A stretch of 64,000 nt of DNA. Source: Bradyrhizobium sp. Rc3b (lineage in GTDB: Bacteria > Pseudomonadota > Alphaproteobacteria > Rhizobiales > Xanthobacteraceae). Shown here piece after piece: positions 42,656 through 51,850 of this stretch; the first letter of the stretch is position 1; each line of letters starts with the position of its first letter. The stretch is taken from the NCBI RefSeq assembly GCF_900114915.1, contig NZ_FOUS01000005.1, forward strand, positions 453,807 through 517,806, read 5' to 3'. The position numbers and the translations under genes are program-made. The notes beneath the pieces were generated by a model. That model was not told the origin of the DNA. It was given only the letters and a program-made list of their open reading frames with translations, and did no database searches.

Positions 42656-44446
42656 TCAGAACGCTTCCGCCGGCAATTCCATGATGGTGGCGCAGCCGGC
42701 CTGGATGCGCGCGAGATTGGCGGCGGTCTCCGGCAGCATCCGCTCCATGAAGAAACGGCCGGTGACGAGCTTGGTGGAGAGATAGGGCGTCGCCCCGCTC
42801 TCGGCAATCTTGGCATTGGTCACCTTGGCCATCTTCGCCCACATGTAGCCGAGCGCGACGAAGCCGAAGAGATGCAGGTAATCGGTTGCGGCGGCGCCGG
42901 CGTTATCGGGCTTCGCCATCGCGTTCTGCATCAGCCAGGTCGTGGCCTGCTGGAGATGGCCGAGCGAGGCCGAGAGCGGCGCGATGAAGGGTTTTAGCGC
43001 CTCGTCGCCGCCGTTCTCCTTGGCGAAGGCCATGACCTCGCCGAAGAAGGCCATGATGGCGCGGCCGCCGTCGCGCGGCAGCTTGCGGCCGACGAGGTCG
43101 AGCGCCTGGATGCCGTTGGCGCCTTCATAGATCATGGCGATGCGGGCATCGCGCACGAACTGCTCCATGCCCTGCTCGGCGATGTAGCCGTGGCCGCCAT
43201 ACATCTGCTGCGCCTGCACCGCGTTGGCAAAGCCGTAATCGGTGAGGAAGCCCTTCAGCACCGGCGTCATCAGGCCCATGTGGTCGTCGGCCGCCTGGCG
43301 GTCCTTCGGGTCTTCCGAGCGATGGGCGACGTCGCTCTTCAGCGCAGTCCACATCACAAAGGCGCGCGCGGCTTCGTTGAAGGCGCGGATCGAGAGCAGC
43401 GTGCGGCGCACGTCGGGATGCACGATGATCGGATCGGCTTGCTTGTCCGGCGCCTTGGCGCCGGTGAGCGCGCGGCCCTGGATGCGCTCGCGGGCGTAGG
43501 CGACCGCGTTCTGATAGGCGACCTCGGACTGCGCGAGGCCCTGCACGGCGACGCCGAGCCTCGCCTCGTTCATCATCACGAACATGCCCTGCATGCCCTT
43601 GTTCTCTTCGCCGATCAGCCAGCCGGTGGCGCTGTCGTAGTTCATCACGCAGGTGGAATTGCCGTGGATGCCCATCTTGTGCTCGATCGAGCCGCAGACG
43701 ACGCCGTTGCGGGCACCGACTGAGCCATCCGGATTCACAAGGAACTTGGGTACCACGAACAGCGACACGCCCTTGATGCCGGCGGGCGCGCCTTCGATGC
43801 GCGCGAGCACGAGGTGGATGATGTTGTCGGCAAGGTCGTGCTCGCCGGCCGAGATGAAGATCTTGGTGCCCGTGATCTTGAAGCTGCCGTCGGCCTGGCG
43901 CACCGCCTTGGTGCGGAGCATGCCGAGATCGGTGCCGCAATGCGGCTCGGTCAGGTTCATGGTGCCGGTCCATTCGCCGGCAACCATCTTCGGCACGTAG
44001 GTCTTCTTCTGCTCGGGCGAACCATGAACGATCAGCGCCGCGGTCGCGCCCATGGTGAGGCCGCCATACATCGAGAACGCCATGTTGGCGGAGATCTGGA
44101 ATTCGTTGACCGCCTGACTCAGCGTCACCGGCAGGCCCTGCCCGCCGAACTCGGTCGGCGCCGACAGACCAAGCCAGCCGCCTTCGGCAACCTGCTTGAA
44201 CGCGTCCTTGAAGCCCTTCGGCGTGGTGACGCTGCCGTCATCGGCACGCTTGCAGCCTTCAAGATCGCCGACACGATTGAGCGGTTGCAGCACCTCTTCG
44301 GCAAGCTTGGCGGCTTCGCCCAGAATGGCTTCGCGCACATCGCTCGACGCATCGGAGAAGCCGGCGAGATTGTCGTAGCGGTCGATCTGGAAGACGTCGT
44401 TGAGCAGGAAGTTCACGTCTTCGACGGGGGCTTTGTAGATCGGCAT
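42656..44446 (-). CDS. Acyl-CoA dehydrogenase, long form with C-terminal domain (DmdC-like)
   Basis: 596 residues, longer than the 380-residue classical enzymes. MPIYKAPVEDVNFLLNDVFQ is the characteristic N-terminus; GTMNLTEPHCGTDLGMLRTK and FKITGTKIFISAGEHDL are flavin/substrate-binding blocks; IYEGANGIQALDLVGRKL is the second signature, followed by an extra C-terminal helical domain. Proteins of this build oxidise acyl-CoAs in beta-oxidation; some are methylmercaptopropionyl-CoA dehydrogenases (DmdC). The chain length here is unknown. It is the first large gene of the minus-strand beta-oxidation block. Confidence 0.92.
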   Translation of the reverse strand: MPIYKAPVEDVNFLLNDVFQIDRYDNLAGFSDASSDVREAILGEAAKLAEEVLQPLNRVGDLEGCKRADDGSVTTPKGFKDAFKQVAEGGWLGLSAPTEFGGQGLPVTLSQAVNEFQISANMAFSMYGGLTMGATAALIVHGSPEQKKTYVPKMVAGEWTGTMNLTEPHCGTDLGMLRTKAVRQADGSFKITGTKIFISAGEHDLADNIIHLVLARIEGAPAGIKGVSLFVVPKFLVNPDGSVGARNGVVCGSIEHKMGIHGNSTCVMNYDSATGWLIGEENKGMQGMFVMMNEARLGVAVQGLAQSEVAYQNAVAYARERIQGRALTGAKAPDKQADPIIVHPDVRRTLLSIRAFNEAARAFVMWTALKSDVAHRSEDPKDRQAADDHMGLMTPVLKGFLTDYGFANAVQAQQMYGGHGYIAEQGMEQFVRDARIAMIYEGANGIQALDLVGRKLPRDGGRAIMAFFGEVMAFAKENGGDEALKPFIAPLSASLGHLQQATTWLMQNAMAKPDNAGAAATDYLHLFGFVALGYMWAKMAKVTNAKIAESGATPYLSTKLVTGRFFMERMLPETAANLARIQAGCATIMELPAEAF

Positions 44447-44551
44447 GGGGTTCTCCCGGCAATGGGCCTTGAAGTGGTGGAATTCTCTGAACGGTTCTTG
44501 CTGCGCAGCCTTGCCCGCGAGCTTAGCGGGTTCTGCAACCTCAGGGCAGGG

Positions 44552-44935
44552 TCACGATTGGGCGGCCAACTGCTCCGCCATCAGGCGATGCAGCATGTTG
44601 ATCGCCTTGAGCGGACGCACCATCACCTTGAAATGCGTGATGCGTCCCTCGGCATCGAAGCTGATGATGTCGACGCCGTTGATCTCGATACCGTCGATCA
44701 TGGTCTTGAATTCGAGCACGGCGCCGCGCTCGCTGGTCCACTCACCGACATAGGTAAAGCCGGGACCGCCGAGCACCTTCTCGGCGCTGGAGAGGTATTT
44801 GAAGGTGATGTCGCGCCCGCGCTGCGGCGAATGCACGACGGGACTTTCGAAGACGGCGTCGGGATGAAGCAAGTCCCAAAGCGCGGTGCGGTCGTGGGAC
44901 TTCATGTAGCCGTACCAGGAGTCGAGGCCGGTCAT
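44552..44935 (-). CDS. NTF2-like (SnoaL-fold) protein linked to beta-oxidation genes
   Basis: 127 residues from ATG 44935, with GGGAGG 10 bases upstream. YMKSHDRTALWDLLHPDAVF, ESPVVHSPQRGRDITFKYL and INGVDIISFDAEGRITHFKV form an NTF2-like alpha+beta barrel. The cavity usually binds small hydrophobic ligands or has isomerase/hydratase activity. It lies 105 bases upstream of the acyl-CoA dehydrogenase on the same strand and is divergent from the PadR regulator, so it heads the block. Confidence 0.85.
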   Translation of the reverse strand: MTGLDSWYGYMKSHDRTALWDLLHPDAVFESPVVHSPQRGRDITFKYLSSAEKVLGGPGFTYVGEWTSERGAVLEFKTMIDGIEINGVDIISFDAEGRITHFKVMVRPLKAINMLHRLMAEQLAAQS

Positions 44936-45057
44936 TCCAGGATGCCTCCCTAAAGGCCTTGGCAAAAAACGCGAAAACAACCCCATGCACAGTAGCGTGC
45001 TGATTGATTCCGCTGGATTTTTCGGGTCGGATCTTCAGCCCGTCCCTGAACGCCTCA

Positions 45058-45094
45058 TATGCACATTGACGCATATGCGCCAATGCGCATAAAG
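45058..45094 (+). promoter_or_regulatory. Promoter of padR with two overlapping operator-like palindromes
   Basis: TATGCACATTGACGCATA (45058-45075) and TATGCGCCAATGCGCATA (45074-45091) are two 18-bp inverted repeats with TATGC arms, offset by 16 bp. TTGACG (45066-45071), 17 bases, ATAAAG (45089-45094) makes a promoter candidate that they cover, which suggests autorepression by PadR. Confidence 0.65.
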
Positions 45095-45135
45095 TCAAGC
45101 GGGTTGGTCGAGGTCGAAGAAGAAGGAGGCCGGTC

Positions 45136-45726
45136 ATGGCACTGGGCGACGCAATCCTCGCATGCCTGACGGAACGCCCCATGACGGGCTACGAGCTTGC
45201 CAAGACGTTCGACTCCTCGATCGGCTTCTTCTGGAAGGCCGACCACCAGCAAATCTACCGCGAGCTCTCCAAGCTGCGCGACCGCGGCCACATCCAGGGC
45301 CGCGAGGTCGTGCAATCGGGCAAGCCCAACAAGCTGGTTTATACGCTCACTCCGGAGGGGCGAACAGCGCTGCGGCACTGGGCCGCGCGACCAAGCACGC
45401 CAGCCTCCACCAAGGACGATCTGCTGGTCCGCCTCCATGCGCTCGACAGCATCGACATCGAGCCGCTGCGCACCGACCTGATGGCCCGCCTGGAGCACCA
45501 TCGCGACCGCCACGCCAATTACGAGCGCATCCTGAAGAAGCGCTTTCCGGAGGGCACGGCGGAAGGCCGGCTCGATCTCGGCAATCTGCTCCTGCTCCGC
45601 TTAGGGGCCCGCCACGAACAGATGGTCGCCGACTTCTGCGAGGAGGCGCTCGATGCGCTGTCGGCGATGACCGGCAAGGCCACGGTGGTGCCGCTGGAGG
45701 ATGGCAAGCGCGAGGGGAAGGGCTGA
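45136..45726 (+). CDS. PadR-family transcriptional regulator
   Basis: 196 residues. The N-terminal winged helix (ILACLTERPMTGYELAKTFD, ADHQQIYRELSKLRDRGHIQ, YTLTPEGRTAL) is followed by a C-terminal helical dimerisation domain as in the PadR/AphA group. AAGGAGG at 45123-45129 gives a strong start. It is divergent from the NTF2-like gene and the beta-oxidation genes behind it, and palindromes lie in the shared region, so it may control them and itself. A ligand such as an acyl-CoA or phenolic acid is inference. Confidence 0.9.
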   Translation: MALGDAILACLTERPMTGYELAKTFDSSIGFFWKADHQQIYRELSKLRDRGHIQGREVVQSGKPNKLVYTLTPEGRTALRHWAARPSTPASTKDDLLVRLHALDSIDIEPLRTDLMARLEHHRDRHANYERILKKRFPEGTAEGRLDLGNLLLLRLGARHEQMVADFCEEALDALSAMTGKATVVPLEDGKREGKG

Positions 45727-45769
45727 GGGGTGGCCCGACCCGACAGGAGACTGTCACCACATTTACCGG

Positions 45770-45874
45770 TGTCATGCTCCGCGAAAGCGGGGCATCCAGT
45801 ACTCCGAGGCAGCGCGGCTGGAATCGAGCCGCCGCGGCGTACTGGATCGCCCGCCTTCGGGGGCGATGACAGCG
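45770..45874. repeat. Intergenic inverted repeat, family B copy 2
   Basis: Inner hairpin ATGCTCCGCGAAAGCGGGGCAT, then ATCCAGTACTCC pairing with GCGTACTGGAT, and an outer GTCAT...ATGAC. Same layout as 16230-16335. The rest of the gap to 46115 holds no gene that I can support. Confidence 0.85.
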
Positions 45875-46115
45875 GAGTATATGGCGGCGGCAGGTCGCGA
45901 AGGATGCAATGACGCCGCTTCCGGCGTGCCCCAGTTCCCGCCGCCCAACTTTAAGACACCGGGCTCGCGTTCCTTAACCCGTTATTTACCGTAACAGGAA
46001 AAAGTCGGTTTTCGAGGCAGACGACCCGCGCCAAATCCGATTGTCTTTGCAACCGGCACGCGAGGGGAGGCTGGAGGCGCCGGGTGGGGCGCCGGAGTCG
46101 GAACCGGACAGAGTC

Positions 46116-49100
46116 ATGAATTCGCGCGTATCGTGGAGTGTTGACGGCATCGATCCATCCGTCAGGGAGCGGGCCGAAGCTGCTGCGCGTCGCGCCGGCA
46201 TGTCACTCAACGATTGGCTGAACTCCACCCTCGGCGAAACTGCTCCCCCGAACTTTCGCGAACCTTACGACCAGCGTCCGCAAGCCCCGCACGTTCAAAC
46301 CCGGGGACCGAGTCAGGAAAGCCGCGAAGTCGCCGACATCCACCAGCGGCTCGACGCGATCACCCAGCAGATCGAGCGGATCTCCAAGCCCGCGCAGCGC
46401 CAAGATACTTCACGACAGGATTCGTCACGACAGGATTCGTCGCGGCAGGACCCTTCGCGGCCAGACGCCTCGCGCGAGCAGGGCGTCGCGCGCCAGCTCA
46501 ACGATGCGATCTCGCGTCTCGATGCGCGGCTGTCGCAAATCTCCCGGCCGCAGCCTCAACCGCAGCAGCCCCCGGCTCCGCGCCCGGCGCCGGCCGACAC
46601 GCGCCAGCGCCAGGCCGATGCGGTCGAGCGCGCGGCGGCGCAGGTCTATCGCAACGCCCCGCCCCTGAGCCCCGCCTCGTTCGACGTCGCCGTCGCCGAG
46701 ATCACCGCGCGGCAGAGCGAGCTCGACGGCTTCACGCCGCGGCAGATGCCGCCGCGCGCCGCGCCCTCGATCGCGCCCAATGCTGCTCCCTGGGCCGCTC
46801 CTTACGCACCTCCGATGGCGCCACCCGCGCCTGCCTATGCTCCGCCGCCACCGCAGCCGGGGCCGGATTTTTCCGCGCTCGAGCGCCATCTGCTCAAGAT
46901 CACGAGCCAGATCGAGTCGCTGCAGCGCCCCGACAATACCGAGCAGGCGATCAACGCCTTCCGCAGCGAGCTTGCCGAGATCCGCGCCGCCATCACCGAG
47001 GCGATGCCGCGGCGCGCGATCGAATCGATCGAGAACGAAATCCGCTCGCTGCATCGCCGGATCGACGAGACGCGTTCCAACGGCACCGACGGCCAGGTCC
47101 TGTCGGGCATCGAGCACGCGCTGTCCGACATCAAGCAGGTGCTGCGCACGCTGACACCGGCCGAGCAGCTCACCGGCTATGACGAGGCGATCCGCAATCT
47201 AGGCGCCAAGCTCGACCTGATCCTGCGCGCCAATGACGATCCCTCGACGGTGCGCCAGCTCGAAGGCGCGATCACCGCCCTGCGCGGCATCGTCTCCAAC
47301 GTCGCGTCCAACGAAGCGCTGGCACGCCTGTCCGAAGACGTGCAGCTGCTGTCGTCCAAGGTCGACCAGGTCACCCGCGCCTCCGGCCAGGGCGACAGCT
47401 TTGCGGTGCTGGAGCAGCGCATTGCGGCGCTCACCGCGGCGCTGGAAACGCGCGAGCGGCCTCAGCCGGCCGAGAGCACCGAGCACCTGGAATCGGCGAT
47501 CCGCGCGCTGTCGGACCGCTTCGACCGCATGCAGGTCGGCAACGATTCGGCCTCGACCTTTGCGCATCTCGAACAGCGCGTCTCGTATTTGCTGGAGCGG
47601 ATCGAAGCCGCCGCCGATCCGCGCAACGGCAATTTGAGCCGCGTCGAGGACGGGCTGCACGACATCCTGCGTCACCTCGAGCGGCAGCAGGCGACCTATT
47701 CCGCGCTGGCCGAGAGCCGCAGCTCCGCAGCACCGGCCGATTCCGGCGTGGTCGATCTGGTCAAGCGCGAGCTGTCCGACATCCGCTTCAGCCAGGCCGA
47801 GACCAACCGCAGCACCCAGGACTCGCTCGACGCCGTCCATAGCGCGCTCGGCCATGTCGTCGATCGCCTCTCCATGATCGAGGGCGATCTGCGCGCGGTG
47901 CGCACCGCGCCGCCGGCCCCCGCGCCAATGCCCATGCCGATGGCCGCTCCCATGGAGCCCGCGCCGCCGATGGCGCGTGAGCCGCGGCCGCAAGCCCAGC
48001 AGCAACCGAAATACGATCCGAAGCCGGAGCTGCCGAACCCCGCCGCGCAGCAACAGGCCCACGCGCAGCAACAGGCCCACGGCGCCTTCGCCCAAGCCGC
48101 CTTCTCCGCCGCGCCGCGTGAATTCCATGCTGCTAGCCCCGCCGCGCCGCCGCCGGTTCCGTCGGCACCACCGGTGCCGCCGCGCGCGATCAGCGAGATC
48201 CTGGAGCCGCACACGGCGCCCGCGCGCACCGCGCTCGCGCCGGAATTGCCGCCGGATCATCCGCTCGAGCCGGGCACACGGCCGGGTGGACGCCTCGCCA
48301 CGCCGTCGGAGCGCATCGCCGCCTCCGAGAGCGCGATCAGCGACATTCCCGCCGCGCCGAAAGAGCCGGTGTCGTCGTCGAGCTTCATCGCGGCCGCCCG
48401 CCGCGCCGCCCAGGCCGCCGCCGCGCAGCCGGAAAAGCCGGCGCGCGGCGCCAAGGGTGGTGCGAAGGCCGGCGCCGATCGCGGCAAGGACAAGGGCAAG
48501 GACGGCAGCTCGACCATCACCTCGAAGATCCGCTCGCTGCTGGTCGGCGCGAGCGTGGTCGTGATCGTGCTCGGCACCTTCAAGATGGCGATGAACCTGC
48601 TCGAGGGCAGCGCGCCGCCCGCGCCGCAGGCCATGGACAATACGTTGAGCCAGCCCGCGCCGCAGGCCCCACCGCCACCGCCGGTGATCGAGAACAAGCC
48701 CGCCACGCCCGAGCAGGTCACGCCATCGATGACCTCGCCGACGCCGATTGGACGGCAGTCCCAGAACAACGCCGCGCCGGCTCCCGCCGCCAATTCAGGC
48801 AACTCGGCCTCGGTCGAAATTCCGCCGCCGCCCGCCGCATCCGTGCCGCCGCCTGCCACGAGCAGCGACGTCACCGGCGCGCTGTCGGGCACGAGCCGCG
48901 CCAAGCTCGGCATGATCCAGGTGCCGCCGAGCGAAAAGCTGCCTGACGGCATCGGCGGCCCGGTACTGCGCACCGCCGCGATGAAGGGCGATGCGACCGC
49001 GGCCTACGAGATCGGCTTGCGCTTTGCCGAAGGCAAGGGCGTTGCCACGAATTACGACGAAGCGGCCAAATGGTACGACCGCGCGGCGCAGGCCGGCGTG

Positions 49101-49646
49101 GTGCCGGCGACCTTCCGCCTCGGCACGCTCTACGAGAAGGGCCTCGGCGTGAAGAAGGACGCCGACATCGCCCGCCGCTACTACACCCAGGCCGCCGAGC
49201 GCGGCAACGCCAAGGCAATGCACAATCTCGCGGTGCTCGATGCCGACGGCGGCGGACGCGGCGCCAACTACAAGAGCGCGGCGCAATGGTTCCGCAAGGC
49301 CGCCGATCGCGGCGTTGCCGACAGCCAGTTCAACCTCGGCATCCTCTATGCCCGCGGCATCGGCGTCGAACAGAACCTCGCCGAATCCTACAAATGGTTC
49401 AGCCTCGCAGCTGCCCAGGGTGATGCGGACGCCTCCGGCAAGCGCGACGACGTCGCCAAGCGTCTCGACCCGCAATCGCTCGCGGCCGCCAAGCTCGCGA
49501 TCCAGACCTTCAGCGCCGAGCCGCAGCCCGACGACGCCGTCAACGTCACGGCGCCCGCCGGCGGCTGGGACAGCGCGCCGCAGGCGAATGCAAAGCCGGC
49601 GCCGAAGCAAGTCGCGACCAAGCGCTCGGCCTCGGCTGCGCATTAA
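46116..49646 (+). CDS. PodJ-like polar localization protein with Sel1 repeats
   Basis: 1176 residues from ATG 46116. The N-terminus (SWSVDGIDPSVRERAEAAAR, AGMSLNDWLNSTLG) matches PodJ-type polarity proteins. Then come a Gln/Ser/Pro-rich linker with five 5-residue repeats (96-120), long coiled coils (about 250-590), a Pro/Ala-rich stretch, one membrane helix at about 807-828 (VGASVVVIVLGTFKMAMNLL) and periplasmic Sel1-like repeats (about 950-1100). PodJ organises a cell pole in Caulobacter and rhizobia. Unlike full-length PodJ, no C-terminal peptidoglycan-binding domain follows; the protein ends about 60 residues after the Sel1 region. No gene partner is adjacent. Confidence 0.88.
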   Translation: MNSRVSWSVDGIDPSVRERAEAAARRAGMSLNDWLNSTLGETAPPNFREPYDQRPQAPHVQTRGPSQESREVADIHQRLDAITQQIERISKPAQRQDTSRQDSSRQDSSRQDPSRPDASREQGVARQLNDAISRLDARLSQISRPQPQPQQPPAPRPAPADTRQRQADAVERAAAQVYRNAPPLSPASFDVAVAEITARQSELDGFTPRQMPPRAAPSIAPNAAPWAAPYAPPMAPPAPAYAPPPPQPGPDFSALERHLLKITSQIESLQRPDNTEQAINAFRSELAEIRAAITEAMPRRAIESIENEIRSLHRRIDETRSNGTDGQVLSGIEHALSDIKQVLRTLTPAEQLTGYDEAIRNLGAKLDLILRANDDPSTVRQLEGAITALRGIVSNVASNEALARLSEDVQLLSSKVDQVTRASGQGDSFAVLEQRIAALTAALETRERPQPAESTEHLESAIRALSDRFDRMQVGNDSASTFAHLEQRVSYLLERIEAAADPRNGNLSRVEDGLHDILRHLERQQATYSALAESRSSAAPADSGVVDLVKRELSDIRFSQAETNRSTQDSLDAVHSALGHVVDRLSMIEGDLRAVRTAPPAPAPMPMPMAAPMEPAPPMAREPRPQAQQQPKYDPKPELPNPAAQQQAHAQQQAHGAFAQAAFSAAPREFHAASPAAPPPVPSAPPVPPRAISEILEPHTAPARTALAPELPPDHPLEPGTRPGGRLATPSERIAASESAISDIPAAPKEPVSSSSFIAAARRAAQAAAAQPEKPARGAKGGAKAGADRGKDKGKDGSSTITSKIRSLLVGASVVVIVLGTFKMAMNLLEGSAPPAPQAMDNTLSQPAPQAPPPPPVIENKPATPEQVTPSMTSPTPIGRQSQNNAAPAPAANSGNSASVEIPPPPAASVPPPATSSDVTGALSGTSRAKLGMIQVPPSEKLPDGIGGPVLRTAAMKGDATAAYEIGLRFAEGKGVATNYDEAAKWYDRAAQAGVVPATFRLGTLYEKGLGVKKDADIARRYYTQAAERGNAKAMHNLAVLDADGGGRGANYKSAAQWFRKAADRGVADSQFNLGILYARGIGVEQNLAESYKWFSLAAAQGDADASGKRDDVAKRLDPQSLAAAKLAIQTFSAEPQPDDAVNVTAPAGGWDSAPQANAKPAPKQVATKRSASAAH
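46401..46475 (+). repeat. Five 15-bp tandem repeats inside the PodJ-like gene
   Basis: Five units of 15 bp, such as CAGGATTCGTCACGA, encode QDTSR, QDSSR, QDSSR, QDPSR and PDASR. The two central units are identical over the first 11 bases and nearly so beyond. Being a multiple of three, copy-number change would keep the frame. Confidence 0.85.
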
Positions 49647-49687
49647 AGGCGAATTGCTTTAGACAGACAGAACGAGCCGCGCGCGCG

Positions 49688-49813
49688 GTGCACCTCTCCC
49701 GCTTGCGGGAGAGGTCGCGGAGCGAAGCGACGCGGGTGAGGGCTCTCGCCTCTTGGGGGTTCTCGCGAGAGGAGGCACCCTCCCCCCAACCCTCCCCCGC
49801 AAGCGGGGGAGGG
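49688..49813. repeat. Intergenic inverted repeat, family C copy 2
   Basis: Left block CACCTCTCCCGCTTGCGGGAGAG is itself a hairpin, and the right block CCCTCCCCCGCAAGCGGGGGAGGG is another; both share the GCTTGCGG/CCGCAAGC core. It lies between the PodJ-like gene and the permease gene. The rest of 49647-49997 shows no gene. Confidence 0.75.
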
Positions 49814-49997
49814 AGCGCATCTCGCGTTATCGCAACGATCGGGGCCTCGTTCACGACCCTCGTCAACATTCACCACGCCCGAAATTCCGGGTCCCTCCCG
49901 GCTCCGAATTCCGCTATTGAAGGGCGCGGCAATCGTTCCGACCTTCCCGCGAGCATTCCGCGACAATCGATCCGTCTCGCCGGCGTATGGTCCTTCG

Positions 49998-50915
49998 ATG
50001 CAGCTCTATCTTCCGATCGCCGATCTTCCCGTCAACGTCTTCCTGGTGCTCGCCATGGGCGCCGCGGTCGGCTTCGTCTCGGGGATGTTCGGGATCGGCG
50101 GCGGCTTCCTGATGACGCCGCTGCTGATCTTCATCGGCATCACGCCGGCGGTCGCGGTCGCCTCGGTCACGAGCCATATCGCGGCCTCCTCCTTTTCCGG
50201 CGCGCTGTCTTATTGGCGGCGGCGTGCGATCGATCCGGCGCTGGCGAGCGTCCTGCTCTGCGGCGGCGTCACTGGCACGGCGCTCGGCGTGTGGACCTTC
50301 ACGCAGCTTCGTGCGCTCGGCCAGCTCGATCTGATGATCGCGCTCTCCTACGTGGTGCTGCTCGGCACCGTCGGCAGCCTGATGTTCTCGGAAGGGCTGC
50401 GCGCACTGATGCGGACCCGGCGCGGCGCGCTGCCGCCACGCCGCACGCACAACTGGATCCACGGGCTGCCGCTGAAGATGCGCTTCAAGCGCTCGAAGAT
50501 CTATCTCTCGGTCATCCCCGTGGTGATCGTCGGCATCATGATCGGCTTCATCGGCGCCATCATGGGCATCGGCGGCGGCTTCATCCTGGTGCCGATCATG
50601 ATCTATCTGTTGAGGGTGCCGACCTCGACGGTGATCGGGACCTCGATGGTGCTGACGCTCGTCACGATGCTGTTCGCGACCATGCTGCACGCGGTGACCA
50701 ATCACCTCGTCGACGCCGTGCTGGCGCTGATCCTGATGGTCGGCGGCGTCACCGGCGCGCAGTTCGGCGTCCGCGCCGGGCAGAAGATCCGCGGCGAGCA
50801 GCTACGGCTGCTGCTCGGCCTCCTGATCCTCTCGGTCGGCGTCCGCTTCGCGATCGAGCTGGTGATCCGCCCCGAGGATCTCTTCACCATCCGCGAGCTG
50901 GGAGTGAGCGGATGA
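49998..50915 (+). CDS. TauE/SafE-family permease (TSUP)
   Basis: 305 residues from ATG 49998 (MQLYLPIADLPVN); upstream in-frame ATGs are not conserved. Two halves each carry the family signature: GFVSGMFGIGGGFLMTPLLI and GFIGAIMGIGGGFILVPIMI, with about eight membrane helices. TSUP proteins carry sulfite, sulfoacetate or other small anions, usually outward. Its TGA overlaps the next ATG by 4 bases, so the partner at 50912 is cotranslated. Confidence 0.92.
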   Translation: MQLYLPIADLPVNVFLVLAMGAAVGFVSGMFGIGGGFLMTPLLIFIGITPAVAVASVTSHIAASSFSGALSYWRRRAIDPALASVLLCGGVTGTALGVWTFTQLRALGQLDLMIALSYVVLLGTVGSLMFSEGLRALMRTRRGALPPRRTHNWIHGLPLKMRFKRSKIYLSVIPVVIVGIMIGFIGAIMGIGGGFILVPIMIYLLRVPTSTVIGTSMVLTLVTMLFATMLHAVTNHLVDAVLALILMVGGVTGAQFGVRAGQKIRGEQLRLLLGLLILSVGVRFAIELVIRPEDLFTIRELGVSG

Positions 50916-51682
50916 TGCGCGCAGCTCTCGCACTCCTGCTCGTCCTGCTGCTCGGCTCCGCCGCGCGCGCCGAGCGTCTGATCGTATCGGTCTCAAACCA
51001 CCGCGTCACGGTGACCCCGAACTATTCCGGCGAGGAACTGGTGCTGTTCGGCTCGGTGGAGAAAGATGCGACAACGTCCGCCGATCGCACGGCCTATGAC
51101 CTCGTCGTCACCGTGATGGGCCCGCGCGCCGACATGGTGACACGGCGCAAGGAGCGCACCTTCGGCATCTGGATCAACACCGACTACCGGCAGTTCCTGC
51201 AGGTGCCGAGCTATCTGGCGCTGTTCGCCAACCGCTCCTTCGACGCGATCACCTCGCCCGAGATCGCACGGCGGCAGCAGATCGGGCTGAACAACGTGCT
51301 GCTGACGCAGCGGGTCGGCGGCGATTATGCCGACGTGGTGCCGAACGACGCGTTCCGCTCGGCCTTCATCCGCCTGCGTACCCAGCGCGGGCTCTATCGC
51401 GAGGATCCGAGCGCCGTCACGTTCCTGACGCCGACCCTGTTCCGCACCGGCATTCCGCTGCCGGCGGAGGTGCCGATCGGCACCTACGAGGTCGAGATCA
51501 AGCTGTTCGCGAACGGCGCGTTCATCAGCAAGACCGAGACCGCGTTCGAGATCGTCAAGGTCGGCTTCGAGCAATTCGTCGCCACCACCGCCCGGCACAA
51601 CGGGCTGATCTATGGCCTCGTCACCGCCGCGATGGCGCTGATGACGGGATGGATGGCGTCGATCGTGTTCCGGAAGGATTAG
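50912..51682 (+). CDS. TIGR02186-family membrane-anchored protein
   Basis: 256 residues. A signal peptide (ALALLLVLLLGSAARA), a periplasmic beta-rich domain beginning ERLIVSVSNHRVTVTPNYSG and containing TFGIWINTDYRQFLQVPSYL, and a C-terminal membrane helix (GLIYGLVTAAMALMTGWMAS) with a short cytoplasmic tail. I recognise it as TIGR02186, an alphaproteobacterial family that neighbours TSUP permeases. It probably serves as a periplasmic accessory of the permease. ATGA overlap with the permease gene. Confidence 0.85.
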   Translation: MMRAALALLLVLLLGSAARAERLIVSVSNHRVTVTPNYSGEELVLFGSVEKDATTSADRTAYDLVVTVMGPRADMVTRRKERTFGIWINTDYRQFLQVPSYLALFANRSFDAITSPEIARRQQIGLNNVLLTQRVGGDYADVVPNDAFRSAFIRLRTQRGLYREDPSAVTFLTPTLFRTGIPLPAEVPIGTYEVEIKLFANGAFISKTETAFEIVKVGFEQFVATTARHNGLIYGLVTAAMALMTGWMASIVFRKD

Positions 51683-51718
51683 TTGCCGTCATTGCGGCGC
51701 GCGCCACTCTCTCCGCTC

Positions 51719-51847
51719 GTCGTCGCCCGGCTTGACCGGGCGATCCAGTATTCCAGAGGCCGGCGTTAGGGAGCTCGCTCTCGCAACGGCCGCCGCGGTG
51801 TACTGGATGCCTCGGTCAAGCCTGGTCAAGCCGGGGCATGACAGTGG
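51719..51847. repeat. Intergenic inverted repeat, family B copy 3
   Basis: CGTCGCCCGGCTTGACCGGGCGATCCAGTATTCC pattern on the left, TGTACTGGATGCC and a GGTCAAGCC duplication on the right, ending CATGACAG. The ATCCAGTA/TACTGGAT pair defines the family. It lies between the convergent TIGR02186 and MBL-fold genes. Confidence 0.8.
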
Positions 51848-51850
51848 GGC

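Noticed and set aside
46401..46475. Short tandem repeats considered as a CRISPR array
   Set aside because: Units are contiguous 15-mers in a coding frame without spacers; no cas gene is near.
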